A DNA stretch of 64,000 bases, from NCBI GenBank assembly GCA_035772785.1, contig JAOCPU010000009.1, positions 804,593 to 868,592 on the forward strand, written 5' to 3'. Position numbers and translations under genes: made by a program. A model generated the notes under the pieces. That model was not told the origin of the DNA. It ran no database searches and saw only the letters and a program-made list of their open reading frames with translations. Origin of the DNA: Phlebiopsis flavidoalba (Eukaryota > Basidiomycota > Agaricomycetes > Polyporales > Phanerochaetaceae). This document shows, one piece after another, positions 1-10,939 of this stretch (position 1 is the first letter of the stretch; every line of letters starts with the position of its first letter).

Positions 1-1093
1 TTAATCCTGCACACAAGCACCAGAATCCCAGCGTCTGATCGATCTCTAAGCATGATTTATTTACAGGCCGCAGCGGGGCGAAGTGTTGAACGTCGTTCGG
101 ATTGTCTGCTAGATGCTTTGTTAACGATGAACGGCTGTAAATTCCACATAACATAACGAACTATGTCTTCGATTGAAACACTCATTGAAACTCGTTCCCA
201 CTGATATGTGCGTGTACCGTAGATGGGAGTCACGGCGAGCCCATGTGACGGCGCAGCATAAATTTCAAGAAATATAACGGTTTGAAACTCAACGTTTCGC
301 CTGTAGCTCCGCCATACAAGACTACCTCCACCACTTTGGGCACTGTAGGGTTCGCTCGTGGACAATGTAGAGGTCGTCAATATCCCACGCACACTCACAC
401 TATCATGTGCCGTAAACGAGAGCGGAACCGTTTGCGGAATCCTCAGACGGTCCTGACGCAGCTAAATTTGCGCTAGCCTCGCGCGGTATGATGCCCTTGT
501 AGTCTTCAGGCACTGTCAAGAGGCGTAGTGGCTTGTACGGGTGGGATCCGCAGAACGGCCAACTGCCCTGAGTAAACCGACCAACGGCGGCACAACACGG
601 GGGCGCAGCCAGGGAGTGCTCTGGGTTCCAGAATTGGCCCCATGGAAAAAGTCGAACCCACCTCATGCCAAACATGTGGCGCCTTCCGAGGATGCTCTGC
701 ATCTCTTCTTAAGCTCTATATTAAAAGTTCAGCTTATTTAAGAGAAGGGCTCGAGGGCAAGACAGTCTTCCAGTACTTGGACGCATAAACTTGCCTTCGA
801 GCTCTCCTACTACCCCCCTCGTTCTCTATACATTCCACACACAATACACATCTGCGACATTGCCCGCTCTCCGTAGCACCCGCCGCTCGCGTCGCTTGTC
901 GAACCGTCCGCCCACCGATCCTGGTAAGTGTGGTTTATCGCCAAGTTTGCCTTTGTGGGTCCACCCTCTCATTCTTACACGCTTGCTCAAATCGGGCTAG
1001 AATTCGAAAACGCTCGACGACGACGAGCTTACGCTTCTGCATCCCGATCGCGAGCCGGGCGTACTTTATCCTCGCGCCACTCATGCTTGCAAC
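1..1093. other. Unassigned 5' region
   Basis: I recognise no family here on either strand. The minus strand is open at 57-398 and 403-702, in two different frames, which could be exons of a gene running off the left edge. The translations show no motif I can name and no obvious repeat structure. Nothing further can be supported from sequence alone. Confidence 0.3.
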
Positions 1094-2266
1094 ATGCTCT
1101 ACTCCTACGCACTCGTCTTCGGGAGCTCTCCCGACTCTCTTCCCCCCGTTTACGACAGCGCCGAAGACGCCGCGTTCGCGCCACGCGCCTTGCACGGTCG
1201 CAGGAAGAGACTGGAAGGGCACATTCCTCGTCCTCCCAACGCGTTCATGATGTATCGCTCTGAGTACTGGAGAATACAAAAACGGGTCCCCGGTGGACAG
1301 CGCGACCATCGCGAGATCAGCAAGTCTGTCTGCCGGTCTCGAGTGGAAGAGACTCAATGAACACGAACGCAAGAAGTACGAAGACCAGGCCAGAGTCAAG
1401 AAGATGGAGCACGAGAAGATGTATCCTGGATATCGGTACGCTCCGACAAGCAAGCGTGAAACCAGGACGACGAAGGGGAGGAAGAGTGTACGCGACCCAC
1501 AAGTCGACGCCGAGCGCTGCCAGAAGGCTGCCGACGCGCGGTCGTACGAAGAGCGTTCCTAGGAGGAGTGGGCGGGGCCTCAGTCGCTGCTAACAGTCCC
1601 CGTCGACAAGCGATCCCCCACCTCGACACTAGTGATGGCAGTCACTGGCTCTTCCCACGCCTCGAAATCCAGTCGACGACCCTCGGCTCCCGTCGTCGTG
1701 GCCCATCGTGACAAGAATCAACCCGACACTGACTAACAGCGAAGATCCGGTACAGCATACGCTACCCCACCCCACTCCTGAGGCCATCTTTCTCCGCAGC
1801 CCTACTAGTGGGGACGTCTACGAGTTTGTACCCATGGTTAAGACATCCCGACACTGGATCTAGGCCCGCAGGCCACTTACAGTCCCATAGGACTCATGGG
1901 GTCCATTCTCGGTATGTTAGCTCTTGGTCAAAACACTGCTAGACATCCGCTAACCCAGACCTCAGGAGCTACAATGTCCAGAGCCTGTGCCACCCATGGA
2001 CTCTCTCTTCGCACCCAAAGACTCTTTCGCATTCATCTCCCAATACCTGTCCCAGAACAGCACCCTCTATTCTATAGATCGGGAGCTCACCTTCATCGCT
2101 CATGAACTCGCCGGAGAGTACTGATCTTCAGCTCATGTACCCGGATACAAGAAGCGACTCGACCGATAGCCCCACGAGCGGGCTGCTCCCATTTCCTGAT
2201 GTGGGCAGCCTCGGACCCAACACCGAATGGGACGACTGGTTCGACTGGAACCGTCCTCTTGTATAA
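1094..2266 (+). CDS. HMG-box transcription factor 1 (frame broken)
   Basis: A sequence-specific HMG-box DNA-binding protein, presumably nuclear. The HMG box starts at about residue 45 with RPPNAFMMYRSEYWR, continues with RDHREISK, then changes frame at about 1330 and resumes as LEWKRLNEHERKKYEDQA and YPGYRYAP. The break sits on the tandem TCTGTCTG: dropping one TCTG unit gives a normally spaced box. After the box the protein is basic, then low in complexity, and it appears to end with an acidic, aromatic tail (EWDDWFDWNRPLV, stop at 2264-2266) that could be an activation surface. The ATG at 1094 is the first in frame before the box. The 1.5-2.2 kb part is spread over several frames, so introns or indels remain unresolved. 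A paralogue lies at 46.0-47.5 kb. The box is certain in type; target genes and role are unknown. Confidence 0.85.
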
Positions 2267-2529
2267 GCCTATATCTCAACTATACACGATATCGTGCCCA
2301 CCATCATCACTCACAAAATAGTCTTCCCTCCTCTATGTACATCTGTCACTCCGCCTTCTGCTGTCTTATTTGCCCGCTCTATGCTTTCAATTCCTTTCAC
2401 GCTTGTCTGTTGCTACCGTTTCTCCGTGCTTTTGTTGCTCTGGGTACTCTACTATGCCTCTACACTGTATCAACATAACCATAGATCGTCGCATGTCCGG
2501 AATATACCTAGCTTATGTTTTCTTCCTCC

Positions 2530-4799
2530 TCACGCTCGAGCTTCAGCCGTCTGCGTTCTGCGTGATGATGGGATCGATCCCAGTAATGCGAAGCCGGGCT
2601 TACCTCTTCTGACTTCTTCGGTTTTTTTGTCCCACGTCAGCTCCACCCTCTTTTTGCGCCCTCGCTTGACCTGAGAAGGCTGAACGTTGGAAGACAAGTT
2701 GAAATCGATTTTGCCGGCGGCCCGTTCATCACGAAGCCATTGTTCGCATTGCTCTTTTGTCCCTTCTGGATGAGCAAGTTGCCACTCTATCACAACGATC
2801 CAAACCACACCTCCCCGGTCCATGGTCCAGGCTTACTGGCGTCCACGAACTTTCACAAATCTCCTTTGCCCTTGAAGCATGTCAGTCCTCTGTGCTCACG
2901 CAGGGGTCGAGAACCTACATCGAGAAGGGGTCGCGTATCCACTGTGGAGGGAAGAAGACCGCGGTGCAACCGCGCTGCGAGATGAAGGTGTTGTAGGCAT
3001 TTGATTCGCCGACTCGCCTCCTCAGCTGTAGACAACGCGGTAAGCCCCGAATCTCGGAACTTCTCAGGCACGACTCACAGTTAAGCTCTTCACGCTCGAC
3101 ATCCCAGAATAGGGCACGAGCTCCTGAACGAGCGAAAAGAGATGGACGTTGACCAAAACGCCCCTTTTTGAGTGACGTGTATCCAGACTTTTTTTTCACG
3201 CATGAGAGGTAAAGACCTGGTTGACCGAATCTATTAGTCATATAACATATCAGAAGATGCATTCCCATAACCCATCCTGGCGCGTTCATTCTCCGCCGCC
3301 GGTTTCTTGGGCTTTGGGGGGGGGGGGGGGGGGAGAACATCCGCGGCTTCAAAGAGCGCGTGACACCATCCAAATAATGGTTTTGGACGCCCAGCTTGGA
3401 TTCCCTCCTTCCGTATAGCACCTTCAATCAAGGCGGAACCGAGGTTTCTGTTTCGCGTCTTCATACGTGATCGAGCGGTAACGGAGTCAACGCACACGCT
3501 AGATAAAGACGAGGCTGGGTAGATGGCTCGTGAGTAGCACCAGCCAGCAGGATGGGATGTAGCGGGGGGACGGTCGATAGTCGTTCACTGTCTGGCCGTG
3601 TAAGTGTATGGAGGACCATAAGCTGCTGCTAATGCGTCTCTGGCTGGCCCCTAACTGCGCGGAAATGATTTTGCGACCGCCGGCGGGATGTAGAATATGG
3701 ACGAGTACAAGGGTTTAGGTCTGAAACGAGCTTAATGGACAACAATGGATTTTTTGCCTATGGCGTACAGTCGTGAGGATGACGTATGGCTGATGATACA
3801 AGAGTCCGACCTTGCGTCATTTTGTCAAGCTCTTCACCAATGCGTTCTCGGACTGATTCTTCTGTCCTCAGAGCGTACTGCTAGGCGTGCAGTCATAAAG
3901 CAGAGTAGGATAATGCGAACACACATACCTGGATTTCATATTTTCATCCATAGCGGCGGCTTGTAGCTCGGGAACCATCTTGAAACCAAACCGACTGGCG
4001 AAACGGATGCAGCGCACGACACGTAACGGGGTCATCCATGAATGTCTCTTTTCGGTGAAAGAGGCGTTCTAATGATTCCAGCATTGAGATCCTGAAGACC
4101 CTACTATGAACCGTGTTAGCGTAGTTAAGTATTATTGTATCAAGGTTGCCCACCTTTTCAGTGTGATCTTCAAACGGTTCTTTGAATGGACGTTGTAGAA
4201 CAATGCATTAATGGTGATGTCTCGTCTAAGGGCGTCCTGAAGAGGTGTACCGAACGCCTGCACGGCAATGTGAGTCCTAGGAGAGCGTATACGCATGGAA
4301 ATTCGTACTATTTGTGTGGGTATCCTGCTATCCTCGGGCGTATTCTTCGCTTCGTAGATTCACAAAGTCCAGCTCTATGCCAAGCACGGTCGCTTTCGCA
4401 GTTTCGAGATGCTTGGAACGATCGGGATTCCGCTCGACCTTCGCAATTTTTTGCGATTGGAATGTCCCTAACAGTACCGCAATATGTTTGAAGTAGTTCG
4501 GCGAACGGGAGTCCCATCATTCCCTCTAACGCGATGTCAATATCGTGGCTCTGCATGCCCAAAAGCTATCGAGTCATGCCGCGAATGTGAGTCGCTGGGA
4601 CACAGTGAAGGCAATGCTGTAGGCATAAAGGGCCAATACTTACCTTGTCGCGTACCCACCCACCCGCTATCCTGCACGAGGTTGTAACTCCGTGATGGTC
4701 TCGCATCCACTTAGTGCATCCGTCGAGGAGCGCACAGAGTTCACTCTCTGTTTCGGTGAGGCGTATCTCCATATTGTCTGGGATTATTGTGCGTTCCAT
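2530..4799 (-). CDS. CCA1: tRNA nucleotidyltransferase (CCA-adding enzyme), frame broken
   Basis: Adds CCA to tRNA 3' ends from CTP and ATP, in nucleus/cytosol and mitochondria. From the 5' end I read CRIAGGWVRDK, then after an intron LLGMQSHDIDIALEGMMG (the catalytic class II nucleotidyltransferase DxD), then KVERNPDRSKHLETA, GTPLQDALRRDITINALFYN, KETFMDDP, RERIGEELDKM, LGVQNHYLDGV, and the C-terminal KPGPWTGE and EWQLAHPEGTKEQCEQWL. This is the normal order and near-full length for fungal CCA1. The ATG at 4799 opens the conserved protein. An in-frame ATG at 4892 adds a basic segment (FLPRLHPSKSVLSRRY) that resembles a mitochondrial presequence. Frame breaks include extra bases in T4 (4049-4052) and G4 (4028-4031), plus-strand letters. 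A run of 18 G at 3316-3333 encodes a proline tract. The stop at 2530-2532 follows a lysine/arginine-rich tail. Confidence 0.92.
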
Positions 4800-5189
4800 G
4801 TGATGAGTGTAGCGACGAGATAAAACAGACTTCGAGGGGTGGAGGCGAGGCAAAAAGCTGCCGCAACCAATGCATAGGCTGATGGTCCACAAGTCAGACA
4901 GGTCCGCGCACGGGATCCGGTTCTTAGGTCGTTTAGCGCCAAGCGTGTCGATAAATTCAAGCTCTCTCTAATGTTTGTGACCGAATTCCAGCCAAATTCT
5001 GGAAAGTTTTGAATAGCGCATGTCTCAAAACTGCGACTAGTGACGTGTAAATGTAGCCACTATTCGTGAAGTCGTGATCATATGCGATACAGTAAACAAC
5101 ATCGGTCTAGGGATGGGGTTAGTACCAGTAGCTAGAAGCGACTAATAAATTTGACGATGACCTGGGGCTTGGTTCAAGTAGGACCATGG

Positions 5190-6120
5190 TTATCGCAAGA
5201 TACTCCTGAGCCATGTAATGAGATCTTGTACTTCTTGGTCGCCTACAGCATGATCTAAAGCGTCATAGGTCTTGAACGTGATCCTAGACATTGTCAGAAA
5301 CTTTCAACGTTGCCTAAGGTTTGAAGGCAAAGACTCACTTATGTTCAGGAACGCTCAAAGTCTCCTTTAAAAAGTGTTGACACTCCTCACCCATCTCAAG
5401 TGGGATTTCGGCGTCATCTGCGCCATGGCCCCAGAAAATCGGTAGGCATGGCTCAAAACAAGACATTCCCTTTGGCAGATCAGCAATCCAGGACAAAATT
5501 ACGAAGAAAAGAGGTGTACTTGCCTGTCTACTCAGATGAGGGATCCAGCCGGATAAGCTTGCCACACCGCCCAAATCATGCAAGCTAGTTAAAGCGAGTA
5601 CCATGCTTAAACGCGGCTCCTTGACTAAAGCCTGCCAGCACTATCTTGTTGGGCTGTTCTACATATTGCATTTCTCTGTGTATAATGCGTTCTACATTGG
5701 TGATAGAGTCGGATAGCCCTGATATCCCACAGGACCGGCAGGGAGGCAGTGGAAAACGTCAAACCACGCAGGGCGGGCCTGACCCTCGTTCATGGTAATT
5801 GGACGCGACACACTGCTTGAACATCAGCTATAGTAAATGTATATGTGAACAGGAGATATACCTCTGTGGTAGCACCCACTTCACATGAGGAAGAAGATAT
5901 GCGGCAAGAGTACGAATGACGGATTCCCACTGCCTGTGCGCGTGTTGACCTAAACCCTAGAGAGTCGATGACACCAGGTGAGCTCGATTTCAAACGTAGA
6001 ATAAACACAAGAATTGTACGTGAAGAAATATGACGGTACCCGTGTGTGTTTGCTAATGGGAGGAATGCTCAATACTGGCAATGCCGTCGTAGTGTGGTCG
6101 TCTTCAGGAGGAGAGGACAT
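5190..6120 (-). CDS. Acyl-protein thioesterase 1-like serine hydrolase, frame broken
   Basis: An alpha/beta hydrolase expected to remove palmitoyl groups from cysteines of membrane proteins in the cytosol. The likely start is the ATG at 6118-6120, followed by LPVLSIPPISKHT. The frame then shifts by an extra AC in an (AC)n run (about 6041-6048) into GTVIFLH. A 63-nt intron (6019-5957) follows, then GLG and SVIRTLAAYLLPHVKWVLPQ. The nucleophile elbow is GFSQGAA; just after it an extra base in the A-run 5609-5611 shifts the frame before MVLALTSLHDLGGVASLSGW. The acid residue is in GHGADDAEIP. The histidine is in the last exon (YDALDHAVGDQEVQDL), which ends ITWLRSILR with the stop at 5190-5192. 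All three catalytic residues are therefore present. It lies head-to-head with VAC8. Confidence 0.9.
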
Positions 6121-6603
6121 TGAGGCTGAATTATTGCAGCATTTCTTTGATAAAATTCCCTTTATATTGTGGACTGCTCCGTGAATGCATACGCAGCAAA
6201 CATCGCCTTGCCTGTGCGCAGCACATTGGGTTGTTACAGCAGTGCGACGGCCGTGGCGAGAGCAGCAGGCTTTGTTTTGCATCGTTCGAGTCACAGCATA
6301 TATCAATGCGCTCGCTGTCAAGGCTTGCACAATGAAGCTACGCTGTCAGCGCAAATGACGCACCAAGGCCTGTATACACCGTCGCCAGCACGGGCAGACA
6401 ATCTCGCCGCCACAAAGGCCCAGCGCTCACACGAGCGTCCCGCGCATGATCACGTGCGCGGAGGAGGATCCGCAGGCGCCGAACTCTTGCCTTGGCTTCT
6501 CCAGACTCTCCTCACACCTTCACCTCGCGGTCCTCCTGCCCCTCCTCTTCCTTTTCCTCCGCTCAGTCTGCCGCTTCCACATATATTAGCCACACACGAA
6601 GCT

Positions 6604-9057
6604 ATGGGCGCCGTTTCATCAAGCTGCTGCGAGTCATGCTGTCAGTTTTTGCGCTTAGTCGGGTCCGAATCCAGTCCTCACTAGGTTGTCGCTCCACCCG
6701 CAGTCCGCTCTCGCAAATCACAGTCATACGAACCCTTGTTGCTGGAGAACGAGCGCGAGGCTGTAGCGGACCTTCTCCAATATCTGGAAAGTGGGTCACA
6801 ACAGTCGCCGCGCTTTACCCTACCGTTGCTCATAGGAAGTTTGATCGCATGACCGAACGAATACCAACTTCTTCGCTGGATCGCCACTCTCTGCGTTGAC
6901 CACACTCTCATTTTCCGACAATGTTGACCTACAACGTAGTGCAGCTCTCGCCTTTGCCGAAATTACCGAGAAGGAAGTCCGCCCTGTCGGCCGTGATACG
7001 CTGGATCCCATTCTCTTCCTCTTGGGCAGCCACGATACAGAGGTTCAGCGGGCTGCAAGTGCAGCCCTTGGAAACCTTGCCGTTAACAGTGAGTTCACGA
7101 CCCTTCATCATTTCACGCTTTGACTAACCGTCTCTAGCTGACAACAAATTGCTCATCGTCAAGCTTGGCGGTCTCGAGCCTCTCATTAGGCAAATGCTTA
7201 GTCCTAACGTTGAAGTTCAATGCAATGCCGTTGGTTGCGTAACCAACCTTGCGACTCATGGTCAGCATGTTTGCGACTTCTATACTTATACCGTGGGTCC
7301 TCATCCTCGTTTACCCGACAGACGACAACAAGACGAAGATCGCCAAATCCGGTGCTCTCGTACCTTTAACGCGCTTGGCACGTTCGAAAGATATGCGAGT
7401 CCAGCGTAATGCTACGGGAGCCCTTCTGAATATGACACACTCTGGTACATCTTGTATGCAAGTGGGTAGGCCTATCGTTGACGCTTTATTCTACAGACGA
7501 GAATAGGCAACAGCTGGTGAACGCCGGAGCCATCCCGGTCCTTGTGAGCCCTGTTGAACTCTCAAGATACTGACGTGCAATATTATTGTACGACCGCTTT
7601 GAGCAACATTTGCCGTGGACGGTAAGCGATGTGTTGCCCAACATTGTTCATACACCACTTACTAACGACGCTTATACAGGAACCAACAGGAAGAAGCTTG
7701 CGCAAACAGAGCCGAAGCTAGTCTCAAGCCTCGTGTCGCTCATGGAGAGTACCAGTCTCAAGGTTCAGTGTCAAGCGGCACTTGCCCTTCGCAACCTCGC
7801 TAGTGACGGTGCGCGCAAGGCATTTTTGTTCATTGGATTCACACTGATATCTGCTCCAGAGAAATACCAAACTCGAGATCGTCAAATGTGACGGTCTTAC
7901 ATCGCTGCTTCGTCTTCTGCAATCCACATATCTCCCTTTGATACTCTCCGCCGCTGCATGCGTCCGGAATGTTTCCATTCACCCCCAGAATGAGTCTCCG
8001 ATCATTGAATCTGGGTTCCTAGAGCCTCTCATCAACCTGTTGGCGTTCAAAGACAACGAGGAAGTTCAATGCCATGCCATTTCTACCCTCCGCAATCTCG
8101 CTGCTAGCTCGGAGAAGAACAAGTTGGCCATCGTCAAGGCTGGTGCGGTGCAAAGCATCAAGGAGCTCGTATTGGAGGTTCCGATGAACGTTCAATCTGA
8201 AATGACTGCATGCATTGCAGTCTTGGCCTTAAGCGGTAGGCATTCGGGCGATTCTCTGCTCAGCTTCGTAAATTGATCTCATTTTAGACGAGCTCAAGGG
8301 CCAGCTGCTTGAGATGGGCATTTGTGAGGTTCTAATTCCCCTTACCAACTCGCAGAGCTCCGAAGTCCAAGGTAATAGTGCGGCCGCTCTCGGGAAATCT
8401 ATCATCGAAGGGTGAGCTCTGTGTTTGCCTTCCACATACTACTTTTCAAACATCGTTTGGTCGCAGACGGGCGGACAACCTGCCGATGATTACTCCGCCT
8501 TCAACGACGTGTGGGATAAGCCAGATGGTGGTATGCACAAATACCTGTATCGGTTCCTCACGAGCCCCGATGCTACCTTCCAACACATCGCGGTGTGGAC
8601 CATCGTCCAAACTGTTGGAGTCGGGTGGTATGTGTTCTTATCTTCACTTTCCTTCCAGGGTTCGTACTTACGCCGCATTCAGATCCTCAGCTGATTAGCA
8701 GCATACGCAACTCGGGCAGTTTAATACCTAACATCCGTCAGCTTGCTGCGACCCGCTACCTCCACTCCCAGCATCCTCGATTGGTGGCACCCCCAGGTCG
8801 CATGGCTCGCATCATTTCGTACCATAGACACAGAAACAGGTGAAGGACAGGGAGAAATACAGCAACTTGCCCGCGGCGCATTTTTGGAGTTTACAGATGG
8901 TGACCCGGATAGTGTCATGACCCCCAGCGCACCTGCGTCCCAAAAGCAAGCCGGATCCCTCATCGACAGCCGTGCGAGGGAGAGCATGATGGGTCGCGAC
9001 CATGAGGAGCTTCGCAGGAGCGTCCGTGAGGCCTTTACTAGCAGTCAAGGGCATTAG
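6604..9057 (+). CDS. VAC8: Vacuolar armadillo-repeat protein Vac8, frame broken
   Basis: Vac8 is a vacuole-membrane scaffold used in vacuole inheritance, homotypic fusion, nucleus-vacuole contact and selective autophagy. The N-terminus [13 protein letters not shown] has the myristoylation glycine and palmitoylation cysteines expected of the family. After an intron comes [20 protein letters not shown], then a run of about ten armadillo repeats, for example [65 protein letters not shown] and [15 protein letters not shown]. The tail [13 protein letters not shown] ends at TAG 9055-9057. At least five short introns separate the exons. Extra bases sit in C3 at 7549-7551, A3 at 8395-8397 and A3 at 8609-8611. 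Removing one base at each restores the expected protein (for example [20 protein letters not shown]). Identity is certain. Confidence 0.96.
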
Positions 9058-9557
9058 AACCTGCGTTTTAGAGCGGTTGCTCTGGTCGGTGCTGGGCAAG
9101 GTGGATATTTATAACGGACACGGTCACTGCATCCCTTTCATCCCTTTCGTGTCATTTGTTTGCAACGTTGGTTAGGCTATTCCTTCTCAATTTGTGTATG
9201 TACAGCAATTTCTCACTTGCTATTCCTTTTGGTGGGTTCATTTTTTCTCTGACTTCGCTCTCAGCACTCTGTCATCCGGTTGTCTGCCATATACTTGAAG
9301 TATAATTAGCGCCATGTACATATGGCCCCAACTATTTGATACCATCGCGTTGTGATTCACACTATGGCTTCTCGTTGAGGGAAGTTTGTTGAGCACGGTG
9401 ATAGGTAAGACTCCCTTCGCACTCCAAGAACATCCAGTTTGTATATGGGTTTCTTCAATAAGTCATAGTGAAGCGTACAGCGGGAAGAGTGCGAGAGAGG
9501 TATGACAGCATGCGAGAGACCGAGAGCAGGGAGGCTGGAGGTGGAAGACGTGTCAAT
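9058..9557. other. Intergenic, convergent 3' ends of VAC8 and RPS29
   Basis: About 500 nt between two genes that run toward each other. I see no open frame with family resemblance, no RNA gene and no clear repeat. It probably holds the two polyadenylation regions; the T-rich, TGTA-containing stretch near 9180-9300 would suit that. Confidence 0.5.
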
Positions 9558-9853
9558 TTACCGAGTCTACGGGTTGATAGTTAGCCAACGGGTTTGCACA
9601 GTGGGCCGCGACATGTCTACGTACCTTCTTGAAGCCAATAGCGTCGGACTTCTCGCGGAAGCACTGACGGCAGAGGTCAAGGCCGTATTTGCGGATGAGG
9701 CCAGCCTGGTGGGCGCAGTGACGGCTACACACGTTGAAGACATTAGTGAATTATGCTCCACGAAGTCGCCGAGGTGAAAGCAGGTATTCACCACTCGCGG
9801 GAGCCCTTTCCGTACTTGCGGGGACGAGAGAACCAAACGGCGTCGTGGGTCAT
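9558..9853 (-). CDS. RPS29: 40S ribosomal protein S29 (uS14), three exons, intact
   Basis: Small-subunit zinc-binding ribosomal protein. Exon 1 (9853-9792) encodes [20 protein letters not shown] and ends inside a cysteine codon. Intron 1 is 9791-9725. Exon 2 (9724-9625) completes CRHC, then [18 protein letters not shown] and [11 protein letters not shown]. Intron 2 (9624-9567) has a clear CTAAC branch site and ends TAG. Exon 3 (9566-9558) is only 9 nt: two codons (T, R) plus TAA. The spliced length is 171 nt, giving 56 residues, exactly the family size. Both zinc-binding CxxC pairs are present. Unlike its neighbours the frame is unbroken. No other reading gives the full protein, so the micro-exon is well supported. 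Confidence 0.96.
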
Positions 9854-10080
9854 TTTGACGGGATTTTACGGTGACTGATTGAAAGGTGTTAGATTCGGTC
9901 GCCGAACTCGCAGGGATGCTGAAGGACAGACCTTGCCGGAGACTTTGAGGAGGTCGCTGCTGCTGCACAACGGGGAATAAGGTTCGTGGACGTCGCAAGA
10001 ATAAGGTTTGATCTTAATACTATCTCCGCCGGTTGATACCGCGATATGGCTGTGACTACTCAATATTAGCGATTGATATC

Positions 10081-10181
10081 GCCCGCCTAGCTCAATCGGA
10101 TAGAGCGTCAGACTCTTACGAGTGCGGGTGTCATCACACCATGTGATCTGAAGGCTGCGAGTTCGACCCTCGCGGTGGGCT
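10081..10181 (+). tRNA. tRNA-Lys (anticodon CTT) with 27-nt intron
   Basis: A full cloverleaf can be drawn. The acceptor GCCCGCC (10081-10087) pairs with GGTGGGC (10174-10180) with one G-T wobble, and the discriminator is T at 10181. The D stem is GCTC/GAGC. The anticodon stem TCAGA (10108-10112) pairs with TCTGA (10147-10151). The loop is CTCTTA plus A, with anticodon CTT at 10115-10117. An intron at 10119-10145 sits after position 37, the canonical eukaryotic site. The variable loop is AGGCT. The T arm is GCGAG-TTCGACC-CTCGC. The mature length is 74 nt without CCA. The internal A and B boxes should direct Pol III transcription. Confidence 0.96.
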
Positions 10182-10939
10182 AGTTCTTTTGCTGCCTTTG
10201 AACTAAACTTTTGTTTCCCCTCTGAATCGTGAAACCGCGACTCAATTCCAATTTCCCGAAGCCAAAAGTCTCTTTTTAGAGAGTGACTCAACTCCAGACT
10301 AGAGATTCGAAGTAAACAGGGTCTTCGGTGACAATCACGCAAAATAATCCAAACTAGCCTTGGTGCGTTCAAGCTCGGTTTCGCAAGGGCTAATATTCTT
10401 GTCATGATTAAACCTGCAATGTACACGGCGTACAACTGTGGCAAAACACAACATCGTTTTGAATATCATTTCCCACTGTAGCGTGTCTTAAAAAATTACT
10501 ATACGACATTCACCATAGTATTCACCGGCGTAAGTAATCCGATAGCTCACTCCATCAAGACAAAACTACTTAGTAGTGATTAAAGATCTGTCCCCGTCTG
10601 CAACAGGTCTACTCTACCCAGTTCTATTGTAAGAGATTCCAATTGCGCTTCAATTCCCCTCCGCGGCAACCAGAAGTCAGAAGGTGTCGATGTATGCACT
10701 TTCTACACTACATATCCTGTTTGATCCTCGGCGTAATTCCCTCGGAGCGTTCGGGTGTAGCGCGGGACGAGGGTGAGGCCCAGCGCCGTTTTCTACTAAC
10801 AATTGCGCTAACGTATGGACTGCGTGCAATACGTCTAAGTTATGCCGTATTAGTTATCGATGTATTCAAACAGACCACAAGGCGTAACCTGGCCTAGGTA
10901 TAGACGTCTGGCCAACAACCTTCGTCTTGGTAGGCGACT
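10182..10939. other. Intergenic, nothing recognised
   Basis: Between tRNA-Lys and the 3' end of the SprT-like gene. Open frames here (for example minus 9866-10444 and plus 10643-10897) are short, cross the tRNA or lack family resemblance. I see no repeat or RNA structure beyond the tRNA. Confidence 0.5.

Noticed and set aside
935..1453. Long minus-strand open frame opposite HMG box 1
   Set aside because: It is the shadow of the GC-rich HMG-box exon on the other strand and has no family resemblance.
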